DNA of 64,000 nt, from the NCBI GenBank assembly GCA_963665545.2, contig CAXXKZ010000016.1, positions 1 to 64,000 of the forward strand, in the 5' to 3' direction. The position numbers were made by a program, and so were the translations under genes. A model generated the notes under the pieces. That model worked only from the letters and a program-made list of their open reading frames with translations. It made no database searches and had not been told where the DNA came from. Positions 45,938 to 54,428 of this stretch are shown piece after piece. Each line of letters opens with the position of its first letter. Position 1 is the first letter of the stretch. This DNA comes from G963665545 sp963665545. GTDB lineage: Bacteria > Pseudomonadota > Gammaproteobacteria > Xanthomonadales > SZUA-36.

Positions 45938-47953
45938 ATGGTTCTGCAAGCAATTCGTGAAAGACTGACTGGCTTTATCGCCATCTTTATTCTCAGTCTC
46001 TTGATCATTCCCTTTGCCTTTGTCGGCGTCAGTTCTTATTTCACTTCCAACAGCCTGAACAACATTGCGCTGGTCAATGATCAGCCCATTTCATTGAACG
46101 ACTTCAACCAGAGTTTTTCCCGCTACCGGCTGCGCATGCAGCGAATGCTGGGCAATAGTTTCGACCCGGTAGCTTATGACCAACCCATCATCCGGCGCGA
46201 GCACCTCGACGGCATGATCGACCAGGAATTGGTGCGCCAGGTCTCGGTCGAATCGGGCTTGTCGGTCGCCGACGATCGACTGGCTGAGGCGATCCGCGAC
46301 GTCACGTCGTTCCAGGTCGATGGCGTGTTCAATGCAGAGGTTTACCAGGCCTCCCTGCAGGCCAACGCATTAACCCCGCAAGACTATGAAAACCAGATCC
46401 GCTCGAGCATGATCCTCAACCAATATCCGCAGACCATTGCCGGCTCTTCCATTGTCACCAACCGGGAATTGGATGAATACGTGCGGCTCCAGGAACAGAA
46501 ACGCACTTTCATTGCCCTGCTGGTCCCCGTCGAGGAGATTCCCCTGCCGCCAGAGGATGAAGACCCCGCCGCAGACCCGGAAGCAGATGCCGCCCTGGAA
46601 ACTGAGGACGATGACAGCGCCGCGGACGGTGAACAGATCGAGGTCGCCGAACCCCTCGTGTCAGATGAGGACTTACTGGCTCATTACGATGATCACCAGG
46701 GGGATTTCCTGATCCCTGAACGCGTCATCATCGAATACATTGAGCTGGATGCCGCCAGTATCGAAGGCATTGTCGAGCCGGACGAAGACGCCCTGCGCGG
46801 TCGTTTCGATGAGCAAAAAGCGCGCTTTATTACGCCCGAGGCAAGACTGACTTCGCACATCCTGATCAACGCCGATCCCACCGCCGGTGAAGATGAAATT
46901 GAAGCGGCGCGCGTACAGGCCCAGGGCTTGAGCGACCAGGCTCGGGAAGGTGCAGATTTTGCCGAGCTGGCTATAGAATTTTCCCAGGATGAAGGCTCTG
47001 CTGCACTGGGTGGAGACCTCGACTGGGTCGAGCCGACCATCATGGTGCAGGCCTTTGAAACCGCGCTTTATGAACTGACCATGGATCAGCCCATTTCAGA
47101 ACCCGTGCAAACCGGCTTTGGCTGGCACGTGATCCAGCTGCGGGAAATTCGCCCGGCCGAGGGCATGAGTTTTGAAGAGGCGCGTGAAATCATCGAGGCC
47201 GAGTATCGCGAAGAAGCCGAAGAACGCCGCTTCATAGAGCAGGCCGACCGCATGGTCGACCTGATTTACGAGGATCCCACGACGCTCGAGGCTGCTGCTG
47301 ATGAATTGGCGCTGGAAATCCAGGTCGCCGGGCCGTTTGGCCGCGCCGGTGGCGATGGCGTTGCCACCAATCAATCCGTCGTCCGGGCGGCCTGGTCGGA
47401 CCTGGTGTTCCTGCAAGGCTCCGTCAGCGACCCGATCGATCTGGATACCAACCACATGGTCATGCTGCGCGTGCGCGAACACCTGCCCGAATCAGTACCG
47501 CCATTGGAGGAGATTCGCGACCTGGTCACCACATCGGTCTTGACGCAAAGAGCCAATGAATCCGCCCGTGACCGGGCCGAAGCCTTGCTGGTCCGCGTTG
47601 AAGCCGGCGAAACCTTGTCCGACCTGGCGGCGTCAGAAAGCCTCGAACTGCTCGAAAACGAAGCCGCGCCCCGCACCGGGGGTGGCCTGCGTCGCGACTT
47701 GCAAACCGAACTCTTTGCAATGCAAAGCCCTGCCGAAGGTGCCGTGATTAATGAGATCATCGGGCTTGACGATGGCTATGCCGTGTTGCAGCTCAGCGCT
47801 GTTGAGGATGGCAAGCTGGAAGAGGGTGAAGTGCTTCGCGAGCAAAATTTTCGCCTGCGCATCGCCAACTCCATTGCCAACCAGGAAGCCCTGGCCTTCA
47901 TCAGAATGTTGCGGTCGCAGTCGAACATAGAAGTGTTCGAAGAAAAACTCTAA
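45938..47953 (+). CDS. ppiD: Peptidylprolyl isomerase PpiD-like, membrane-anchored periplasmic chaperone
   Basis: 671 residues from the ATG at 45938 (a GTG/TTG-type extension to 45848 would run into the terminator and is rejected). One membrane helix at the N-terminus (GFIAIFILSLLIIPFAFVGV) is followed by a SurA_N-like region (NDQPISLNDFNQSF). A parvulin domain lies in the middle (ARLTSHILINADPT, VEPTIMVQAFETAL, QTGFGWHVIQLREI), and a long acidic insert (PEDEDPAADPEADA) precedes it. It helps outer-membrane proteins fold after Sec export. The hupB-ppiD order is conserved in gammaproteobacteria. Confidence 0.92.
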   Translation: MVLQAIRERLTGFIAIFILSLLIIPFAFVGVSSYFTSNSLNNIALVNDQPISLNDFNQSFSRYRLRMQRMLGNSFDPVAYDQPIIRREHLDGMIDQELVRQVSVESGLSVADDRLAEAIRDVTSFQVDGVFNAEVYQASLQANALTPQDYENQIRSSMILNQYPQTIAGSSIVTNRELDEYVRLQEQKRTFIALLVPVEEIPLPPEDEDPAADPEADAALETEDDDSAADGEQIEVAEPLVSDEDLLAHYDDHQGDFLIPERVIIEYIELDAASIEGIVEPDEDALRGRFDEQKARFITPEARLTSHILINADPTAGEDEIEAARVQAQGLSDQAREGADFAELAIEFSQDEGSAALGGDLDWVEPTIMVQAFETALYELTMDQPISEPVQTGFGWHVIQLREIRPAEGMSFEEAREIIEAEYREEAEERRFIEQADRMVDLIYEDPTTLEAAADELALEIQVAGPFGRAGGDGVATNQSVVRAAWSDLVFLQGSVSDPIDLDTNHMVMLRVREHLPESVPPLEEIRDLVTTSVLTQRANESARDRAEALLVRVEAGETLSDLAASESLELLENEAAPRTGGGLRRDLQTELFAMQSPAEGAVINEIIGLDDGYAVLQLSAVEDGKLEEGEVLREQNFRLRIANSIANQEALAFIRMLRSQSNIEVFEEKL

Positions 47954-48183
47954 CGTCATTCCGGACAAGCGCAGCGCGATCCGGGACCTATTCGGCGTTG
48001 GGTAGAATGAGCGCCGGTCAGCTCCATGATTGGCTGATGTGACCGTTTCGCAGTGATTACATTACCAAGGCACTATCGGTCCCGGGTCAAGCCCGGGATG
48101 ACGGTGTTGGAGCGGGATGACGATGTTTGAGCGGGATGACGGTGTTTGAGTGGATGACGGTGTTGGAGCGGGATGACGGTGTT
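47954..48183. repeat. Dispersed MITE-like repeat, copy D (inverted), between ppiD and fabI
   Basis: The same unit in opposite orientation: CGTCATTCCGGACAAGCGCA begins right after the ppiD stop, the inner TCAGCTCCATGATTGGCTGA segment follows, then CCCGGGTCAAGCCCGGGATG. The end is expanded by short GAGCGGGATGACGGTGTT-type tandem units to 48183. It lies between convergent genes, where it could act as a two-way terminator. Confidence 0.85.
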
Positions 48184-48188
48184 TTAGA

Positions 48189-48986
48189 TCACTTTCGGTC
48201 GCCCGACAGCTCCGCCATACCCAAAATGTTGTAACCGGCGTCCACGAACGTCGTCTCCCCTGTCACTCCCGAAGCCAGGTCGCTGCACAGAAAGGCGGCC
48301 ACTTGTCCCACTTCCCGGGCGGTGATGGTGCGGCGCATGGGTGCGGTTTGCCGCACGTGATCGAGCATGCGGCGGAATTGCGAGATGCCGGCAGCGGCCA
48401 GTGTTTTGACCGGCCCCGCGGAGATGCCGTTGACGCGTATACCCCTGGGGCCGAGGCTCTGGGCCATATAGCGGATATTGGCCTCCAGGCTGGCCTTGGC
48501 CAGGCCCATCACATTGTAACTCGGCATGGAGCGCACTGAGCCCATATAGGTCAAAGTCAGCATCGCAGCGTCACGGCCCTCCATCATTGGCAAGCCGGCC
48601 TTGCCCAGCGCCGCAAAGCTGTATGAGCTGATGTCATGGGCGATGCGAAAGCCTTCGCGGGAGATGACATCCATATAGTCACCTTCAAGTTGCTCGCGCG
48701 GTGCGAATCCGACCGCGTGGACCAGAATGTCGTAACTGTCCCAGTGTTTGGCCAACTCGCTGAAGACCTTGTCGATGTCTTCGTCCGAGGCGACGTCGCA
48801 GGGCAACGTGATGGTTGAATTGCATTGTGCGGCAATCTTATCCACACGGGACTTGAGTCTTTCAGTCTGGTAGGTGAAGGCGAGTTCGGCGCCATGCTCA
48901 AACATCGCTTCTGCGATGCCCCAGGCAATTGACCGTGGGCTGGCGACGCCAACAATCAGGGCTCTCTTACCGGTTAAAAATCCCAT
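48189..48986 (-). CDS. fabI: Enoyl-[acyl-carrier-protein] reductase (NADH)
   Basis: 265 residues. Reduces trans-2-enoyl-ACP in the last step of fatty acid elongation. SDR features are KRALIVGVASPRSIAWGIAE at the NAD site and the FabI Tyr-x6-Lys (SYNVMGLAKASLEA). ISAGPVKTLAAAGISQF is a further landmark. Complete. Confidence 0.96.
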   Translation of the reverse strand: MGFLTGKRALIVGVASPRSIAWGIAEAMFEHGAELAFTYQTERLKSRVDKIAAQCNSTITLPCDVASDEDIDKVFSELAKHWDSYDILVHAVGFAPREQLEGDYMDVISREGFRIAHDISSYSFAALGKAGLPMMEGRDAAMLTLTYMGSVRSMPSYNVMGLAKASLEANIRYMAQSLGPRGIRVNGISAGPVKTLAAAGISQFRRMLDHVRQTAPMRRTITAREVGQVAAFLCSDLASGVTGETTFVDAGYNILGMAELSGDRK

Positions 48987-49057
48987 GTGGCTAACGGTGT
49001 CCTTTGAATGCGATGGGCCAGATTACTCGATTCGGGCAGTGATGTTAAGCTCGCTGG

Positions 49058-50401
49058 TCACCGACCCGGGGGCACAAATTCAAGTCGCGCCGCCGCCTCA
49101 TGTTCGACCACGTCGCGGCCATCGTAGGCCAGCGCACCGTTGACATAGGTTGAACTGATCGTGGACCGGAAAGTCTCCCCCTCAAAAGGTGACCAACCGC
49201 AACCTGACAGCACACTGGCAGCGGATCTGATTGTCGATTGCGCCATGTCCACCATGACCAGATCCGCCCAGTAACCTTCGCGCAAATAGCCGCGCTCACG
49301 CACGCCAAACCGATCTGCCGGGTTATGCGCGGTCTTGAGAACCAGGGTAAACAGGTCAAACACATCATCGTGCACCAGCTCCAGCGCGACCAGCATTGCG
49401 TCCTGCACCAGGGGCAGGCCCGCAGGGGCTGTGAGATAGTCTGTAACGGCCTTTTCTGCCACCGTGTGCGGGGCATGGTCGGTGGCGATAATATCCAGCC
49501 GACCCGCTTTCAGGGCCTTGAGCAGGGCGCTTCTGTCAGCGGCGCTCTTGATCGCCGGATTGCACTTGATGCGGTTGCCCATGCGGGGGTAATCGTCCGC
49601 ACAAAAGTGCAGAAAATGTACGCACACCTCGGCGGTTATTGACTTGCCCTGCATCGGCCCGGGTTCAAACAGGTTCATTTCCCGTTCCGTCGTCAGGTGG
49701 AGTATGTGCAGCTGTGCATCGTGCTCGCGCGCCAGCGAGACCGCCAGGGCGGATGAACGGTAACAGGCTTCGGTGTCGCGAATATTCGGGTGCTCTTCCA
49801 CCGGAATGTCTCTCCCATAGGTCGCCATCGCGCGCTGCAGCCTGGATTGAATCCGCGGCGTATCTTCGCAGTGGGTGGCGATCAGCGTCGGCGCCTCACG
49901 AAAGATTCCGGTCAGCGTTTGTTCATTGTCTACCAGCATGTTGCCGGTCGATGCGCCCATGAAGATCTTGATGCCGCAGGCCCTGCCTGCAGGCAGGGCG
50001 CGAATTTCGTCAAGGTTGTCATTGGTGGCGCCAAGATAAAAGCCGTAGTTGGCCGCCGATTTCAGCGCTGCGGTGGCGTATTTCTGTTCCAGGGCGTCCA
50101 GGGTCACGGTCGGCGGCTGTGTATTGGGCATCTCCATATAGCTGGTGATGCCGCCGGCGACCGCCGCGCGGGATTCCGAGTGGATGCCACCCTTGTGTGT
50201 CAATCCGGGCTCGCGAAAATGCACCTGGTCATCGATCATACCCGGCAGCAGGTAGCGGCCGGCGGCATCAACAACCGCAGTACCCTCCGCGGCCATGATG
50301 TCCGCTTCGATGCGCTTGATGCGGCCACGGTCTATCAGCAGGTCACCCTGGGTCTGTTGACCTTCATTCACCAGGATTGCGTTCTTGATCAGGATCGTCA
50401 T
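49058..50401 (-). CDS. pyrC: Dihydroorotase (amidohydrolase family)
   Basis: 447 residues from the ATG at 50401 (MTILIKNAILVNEGQQTQGD); an upstream open stretch overlaps yidD and is rejected. Metal-site motifs are DDQVHFREPG, THCEDTPRI, LHILHLTTER and IIATDHAPHT. In the first motif Gln stands where most relatives have the first His of HxH; some dihydroorotase subgroups share DDQVHFREPG, so this is not evidence of inactivity. It would convert carbamoyl-aspartate to dihydroorotate in pyrimidine synthesis. The symbol is tentative within the family. Confidence 0.85.
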   Translation of the reverse strand: MTILIKNAILVNEGQQTQGDLLIDRGRIKRIEADIMAAEGTAVVDAAGRYLLPGMIDDQVHFREPGLTHKGGIHSESRAAVAGGITSYMEMPNTQPPTVTLDALEQKYATAALKSAANYGFYLGATNDNLDEIRALPAGRACGIKIFMGASTGNMLVDNEQTLTGIFREAPTLIATHCEDTPRIQSRLQRAMATYGRDIPVEEHPNIRDTEACYRSSALAVSLAREHDAQLHILHLTTEREMNLFEPGPMQGKSITAEVCVHFLHFCADDYPRMGNRIKCNPAIKSAADRSALLKALKAGRLDIIATDHAPHTVAEKAVTDYLTAPAGLPLVQDAMLVALELVHDDVFDLFTLVLKTAHNPADRFGVRERGYLREGYWADLVMVDMAQSTIRSAASVLSGCGWSPFEGETFRSTISSTYVNGALAYDGRDVVEHEAAARLEFVPPGR

Positions 50402-50444
50402 GCGGCCATGGCCTTGTGTGCGCGGGGCGGGCAAGGGTACTGCA

Positions 50445-50654
50445 TCAGGGTACCGGATCATAGCCGCCCGCACACCACGGATGGCATCGGGCAATACGCT
50501 TGAGTGCGAGCCAGCTGCCAGGCACGGCGCCGTACCTGCCGATGGCCTCATCGGCATACGCCGAGCAACTCGGATCAAAGCGGCAGTGGCTGCCGAGAAA
50601 AGGACTCAGCAACAATTGGTAGGCCCTGATCATGCCGGTCAGAATGTTTTTCAT
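50445..50654 (-). CDS. yidD: Membrane protein insertion efficiency factor YidD
   Basis: 69 residues. MIRAYQLLLSPFLGSHCRFD, PSCSAYADEAI and KRIARCHPWCAGGYDPVP are the whole family signature (normally PxxPSCSxYAxEA and HP...GGxDPVP). Small membrane-associated factor helping YidC. Here it sits just upstream of dihydroorotase rather than in the rpmH-rnpA cluster. Confidence 0.92.
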   Translation of the reverse strand: MKNILTGMIRAYQLLLSPFLGSHCRFDPSCSAYADEAIGRYGAVPGSWLALKRIARCHPWCAGGYDPVP

Positions 50655-50847
50655 GCAAAGTATTTTGGCCGCTTTGGCAGAGAATTGACTAGAAAACTTG
50701 CCGTCAGCTTCAAGTTCAGCTATAACACTGCAATTTCATTTGAGTGCGTATAGGGCGTTTTTAAAATATTCATTTAAAATCATATGTTTATGATTTTGGG
50801 GTTTTGATCTAGCCCAGAAGTAATGATCCAAGGAGTAGGTTAACACG

Positions 50848-51276
50848 ATGTTAGCAAATCAAGTGGTTTTGAAGAAGGGCTACAGGCCTTTGAAGAAGGA
50901 AAAATACATGTGTGTAAAGCAGGTGGAGTACTTCCGACAAAAGTTGGTGGGTTGGCGTGACGATTTGGTTGAGGAGTCACGTGAGACGATCAACAATCTG
51001 CAGCAAGAGGTTCGCGATGTGGGCGACGAAGCTGAGCGCGCCACGCGCGAAACGGAGAACAGCCTGGAGTTGCGTACCCGCGACAGATACAGAAAGCTGC
51101 TCAACAAGATCAATAAGGCGTTGATCCGGGTAGAAGACGGCGATTACGGCTTCTGCGCCGAGACAGGTGAAGAAATCGGGCTGGCGCGACTGGAAGCGCG
51201 TCCAATCGCCACGCTGTGCCTGGATGCCCAGGAACGTTGGGAAATGCGTCAGCGCCAGATGGGTGATTCGCGCTGA
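50848..51276 (+). CDS. DksA/TraR-family protein with half zinc finger
   Basis: 142 residues. A coiled coil (WRDDLVEESRETINNLQQEV, ERATRETENSLELRTRDRYR) is followed by the zinc-finger region FCAETGEEIGLARLEARPIA, then TLCLDAQERWE. Only one Cys remains in each pair (C-x-x-T and C-x-x-A), as in DksA types without zinc. The acidic coiled-coil tip is typical of DksA action in the RNA polymerase secondary channel with ppGpp. A later ATG at 50908 (MCVKQVEYFRQ) could be the start; the sequence before it is less conserved in type. Confidence 0.85.
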   Translation: MLANQVVLKKGYRPLKKEKYMCVKQVEYFRQKLVGWRDDLVEESRETINNLQQEVRDVGDEAERATRETENSLELRTRDRYRKLLNKINKALIRVEDGDYGFCAETGEEIGLARLEARPIATLCLDAQERWEMRQRQMGDSR

Positions 51277-51420
51277 TTTGATCAAATTTTGACCAATATT
51301 AATCGTTTGTTAACACTTTACGCTCAATTTCCGTAGAATAGCTTGTGAACGCTCGCTGTCAGGCTACAGCGGGGGGAGAAACGTTCTTTTAGCAGTGATT
51401 TAGAGTAGGAGTGAATTTGC

Positions 51421-52497
51421 GTGAAAATCCGTAAAATAACGATTGCCCTGGCCATCCTCGCGGTGACATTGGGCGCGACCAATTTGTCGGCCGATGGCGA
51501 TCAGCCTTGGCATGTTTCTTACCAGGTTGGTGGCGTCAGTCTCGATAGTGATCGGCCATCGGACCAGGGTTCTATATTCCAGTCGGTCGGTTTTGGGCGG
51601 TTCTTTGGTAACAATTTCAGCCTGGATGTTGAATACGACCAGTTCAATAACGACCTTGATACTTCGGTCGTATCGCTTGCGCCAGGCGTCACCTATGACG
51701 AATACAAACTGAGCAATTGGGGTGTCATGATTCGTTACTACGTCGGTCAACGTACCGTGCGTCCATACTTTGCCCTGGGCATTGGGCGGCAGAAGCATCG
51801 CAGTATCGTACATGAAGGATTTGCCACCACACTCAGTGCCGGTGTTGGCTTGCAGGGCCAGTTCAGCAAGCACTTCAGCGGTCGTGCACAGATACTCTAC
51901 CGGCGCGATAATGACAGCAATACGGTCGCCAATCGGGATAGCTTCAACGATTTAATTTATACCTTTGGACTAAATTTCGATTTCGGTGGCAGGACCCCAC
52001 CACCGCCGCCACCGCCACCGCCGCCACCACCACCCAAGCCTGAGCCCGCTCCGGTCAATCCCGACCTCGATGGTGACGGTGTACCCAATGCACGCGACAA
52101 GTGCCCGAATACGCGGCCAGGCGCCGTGGTCGACCTCGACGGTTGTGAAGTTGAAGCCGTGATTGAACTCGAAGGCGTGCATTTCGACTTCGACAAGGCC
52201 ACCCTCAAGCCCGAAGGCATCGTCATTCTCAACGAAGCGACCGCGCTGTTGAAGCAGCACGAGCGGGTGGTTGTTGAAGTGGCGGGTCATACCGACAGCA
52301 AGGGCGACGCAGACTACAACCAGGGCCTGTCAGAGCGCCGTGCCAACGCCGTGAAAGACTACCTTTCCAACAAGGGTGTTAAGGCCAGCCGCCTGTCCGC
52401 ACGCGGTTATGGCGAATCACGGCCGGTGGCCAGCAACGATTCTGAAGCAGGGCGGGCCGAAAACCGCCGTGTGGAGTTGATTATTCTGGATCGCTGA
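51421..52497 (+). CDS. OmpA-family outer-membrane protein
   Basis: 358 residues from a GTG. A signal peptide (ending near NLSADGDQ) precedes an eight-stranded barrel domain to about 185, a run of 12 prolines, a thrombospondin type 3-like repeat (DLDGDGVPNARDKCPNT) and an OmpA C-terminal peptidoglycan-binding domain (HFDFDKATLKPEG, VAGHTDSKGDADYN, LSERRANAV, GYGESRPVASN). It links the outer membrane to the cell wall. The G/C-rich proline tract is prone to slippage. Confidence 0.92.
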   Translation: MKIRKITIALAILAVTLGATNLSADGDQPWHVSYQVGGVSLDSDRPSDQGSIFQSVGFGRFFGNNFSLDVEYDQFNNDLDTSVVSLAPGVTYDEYKLSNWGVMIRYYVGQRTVRPYFALGIGRQKHRSIVHEGFATTLSAGVGLQGQFSKHFSGRAQILYRRDNDSNTVANRDSFNDLIYTFGLNFDFGGRTPPPPPPPPPPPPPKPEPAPVNPDLDGDGVPNARDKCPNTRPGAVVDLDGCEVEAVIELEGVHFDFDKATLKPEGIVILNEATALLKQHERVVVEVAGHTDSKGDADYNQGLSERRANAVKDYLSNKGVKASRLSARGYGESRPVASNDSEAGRAENRRVELIILDR

Positions 52498-52520
52498 AAC
52501 AAGACTGCAGGAATGAGACA

Positions 52521-52549
52521 AGCCCCGCCGATTGGCGGGGCTTTTTTTT
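52521..52549. terminator. Bidirectional intrinsic terminator between ompA-like gene and sufE
   Basis: The stem AGCCCCGCC (52521-52529) pairs with GGCGGGGCT (52534-52542), followed by a T run to 52549. It serves the forward gene and overlaps the end of sufE. Confidence 0.85.
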
Positions 52550-52965
52550 CAGCTCAGCAACGATCTTGCATGGCCCCGGATCGCCCCCAACATAGCGTGC
52601 AGGCCATTGGCTCGGGTGGGTGAAAGATGGTCGCTCAGACCAATGGCTTCGATAAACTCGGGTTCAGTTTCCGCAATCTGCCTGGCCGAAGCACCTGAAT
52701 AGACCTTGATCAGCAAAGCGATCAAGCCGGACACGATGGCGGCATCGCTGTTGGCGCGAATGGTGACCTCGTGTGCATCACCTTCCAGGTAGAGCCACAC
52801 CCGCGACTGGCAGCCGGCCAGCAACACCTCATCGCGTTTTTCTTCTTCGGCCAGCGGTTCAAGTCTGCGGCCCAAGTCAATGAGATACTGGTAGCGGTCC
52901 AGCCACTCGGGAAACATCTCGAAGCCCCGCACAATGTCCTGCTGAACTGCGGCGAGATCATGCAT
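52549..52965 (-). CDS. sufE: Cysteine desulfuration protein SufE
   Basis: 138 residues from the ATG at 52965, four bases after the cysS stop. It accepts sulfur from a cysteine desulfurase for Fe-S cluster assembly. The acceptor Cys is in VLLAGCQSRVWLYLEG. Other landmarks are the YLIDLGRRLEPL and ISGLI-like (VSGLIALLIKVYSG) segments. Being coupled to cysS is unusual compared with a suf operon. Confidence 0.92.
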   Translation of the reverse strand: MHDLAAVQQDIVRGFEMFPEWLDRYQYLIDLGRRLEPLAEEEKRDEVLLAGCQSRVWLYLEGDAHEVTIRANSDAAIVSGLIALLIKVYSGASARQIAETEPEFIEAIGLSDHLSPTRANGLHAMLGAIRGHARSLLS

Positions 52966-52969
52966 CGAT

Positions 52970-54352
52970 TTACGCCTCGCCCCGGCGCCAGCGAGTGCCT
53001 TCCGACCCGTCTTCAAGCACCACGCCCATGGCGGCCAGTTGGTCCCGCACGACATCGGCGGTCTCAAAATCGCGAGCGGCACGGGCCTGGTTACGTTTCA
53101 GGATCAGGGCTTCGATTTTGACCGCGTCGGGATGAGCTGCAACGGCGCCGAACCACTCCTCCGGATCGCTCTGCAACAAGCTGATCAACTTGCAATCGCC
53201 GAGGAATTCGGCGCCCAGTTTGCGCGCCGCGTTTTCATTTTCGGCCCGGGCCAATTCGTGGCTGACCCGGCTGAGTTCGGCTAGCGCGATGGGCGTGTTG
53301 ATGTCGTCCTTGAGGGCATCGATGAAGGCGCTGCCCGGCTCACCCGCCTCGAAGGGTCCAAATTTGCCGGCGGCTGACCGTAGGACGCTATACATCCGAT
53401 CCAGGGTACGCCGTGCACGCGCCAGTTCCTTTTCCGACCAGTCCAGCGGTTGACGGTAGTGCGCCGTCAGCAGCAGGTAGCGCAAGGTCTCACCACTGTG
53501 ATCCTTCAACAGGTCGTGGACAATCAGTGTATTGCCCAGCGACTTGGACATCTTGCGTTTTTCCATGGTCACAAAACCGTTGTGCATCCAGAAGCGTGCA
53601 AACGGAGCGCCGCGATGGACGCAGACGCTTTGGGCAATTTCATTTTCATGGTGCGGAAAAACAAGGTCCTGGCCGCCGCCGTGAATATCAATGGTCTCAC
53701 CCAGATGGGTCTCCGCCATGGCAGAGCATTCAAGGTGCCAGCCCGGTCTTCCACGGCCCCATGGGCTGTCCCAGCCAGGTTGCGAATCATCCGAGGGCTT
53801 CCACAACACAAAGTCGCCAGGGTGCTTCTTGTAGGGCGCTACCTCTACGCGGGCGCCGGCGATCATTTCGCGCATGTCGCGGCGTGACAGTCGGCCATAG
53901 TTATCGTAGGACTCGATATTGAAGAGCACGTGGCCCTCGGCTACGTAAGCGTGGTCTTGTTCAATCAGGCGAGCCATCATGTCTTGCATCTGCGCCATAT
54001 GCTCAGTGGCATGGGGCTCAATTGTCGGGTTGCCAACGCCCAGCGCCGCCATGTCTTGCCGGTAGGCCGCCGTATACTTGGCTGAGATCTCGGTGATCGG
54101 TACGCCTTGCTCGGCGGCCAGGGCATTGATTCTGTCGTCGATGTCTGTGATGTTGCGCGCATAGACGACATTCGGGTATTCCATGCACAGCACGCGGTAA
54201 AGCAAATCAAATATCACCACCGGCCGGGCATTGCCGATATGCGCGTAGTTATAAACCGTTGGCCCGCAGACATACATGGTCACCCGTTCCGGATCGAGTG
54301 GCTGGAATTCCTGTTTTCCACGCGAGAGCGTGTTGTAAAGCCGAATGGTCAA
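52970..54352 (-). CDS. cysS: Cysteinyl-tRNA synthetase
   Basis: 460 residues. Class Ia synthetase with MYVCGPTVYNYAHIGNAR (HIGN/zinc Cys), GWHLECSAMA (zinc Cys), GGGQDLVFPHHENE and the KMSKS loop (KRKMSKSLGN). The C-terminal anticodon part is complete. The start at 54352 overlaps nothing on the same strand. Confidence 0.97.
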   Translation of the reverse strand: MTIRLYNTLSRGKQEFQPLDPERVTMYVCGPTVYNYAHIGNARPVVIFDLLYRVLCMEYPNVVYARNITDIDDRINALAAEQGVPITEISAKYTAAYRQDMAALGVGNPTIEPHATEHMAQMQDMMARLIEQDHAYVAEGHVLFNIESYDNYGRLSRRDMREMIAGARVEVAPYKKHPGDFVLWKPSDDSQPGWDSPWGRGRPGWHLECSAMAETHLGETIDIHGGGQDLVFPHHENEIAQSVCVHRGAPFARFWMHNGFVTMEKRKMSKSLGNTLIVHDLLKDHSGETLRYLLLTAHYRQPLDWSEKELARARRTLDRMYSVLRSAAGKFGPFEAGEPGSAFIDALKDDINTPIALAELSRVSHELARAENENAARKLGAEFLGDCKLISLLQSDPEEWFGAVAAHPDAVKIEALILKRNQARAARDFETADVVRDQLAAMGVVLEDGSEGTRWRRGEA

Positions 54353-54428
54353 AGCAAACCCTCATTGCCGAGCCTGTTTTACTTCAATCGGCTATTCTAT
54401 CAATTCCGAGGGTTTCAAGACCATACAA

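Noticed and set aside
50402..50578. An N-terminal extension of dihydroorotase
   Set aside because: It overlaps yidD on the same strand; the family start MTILIKNAILVNEG is at 50401.
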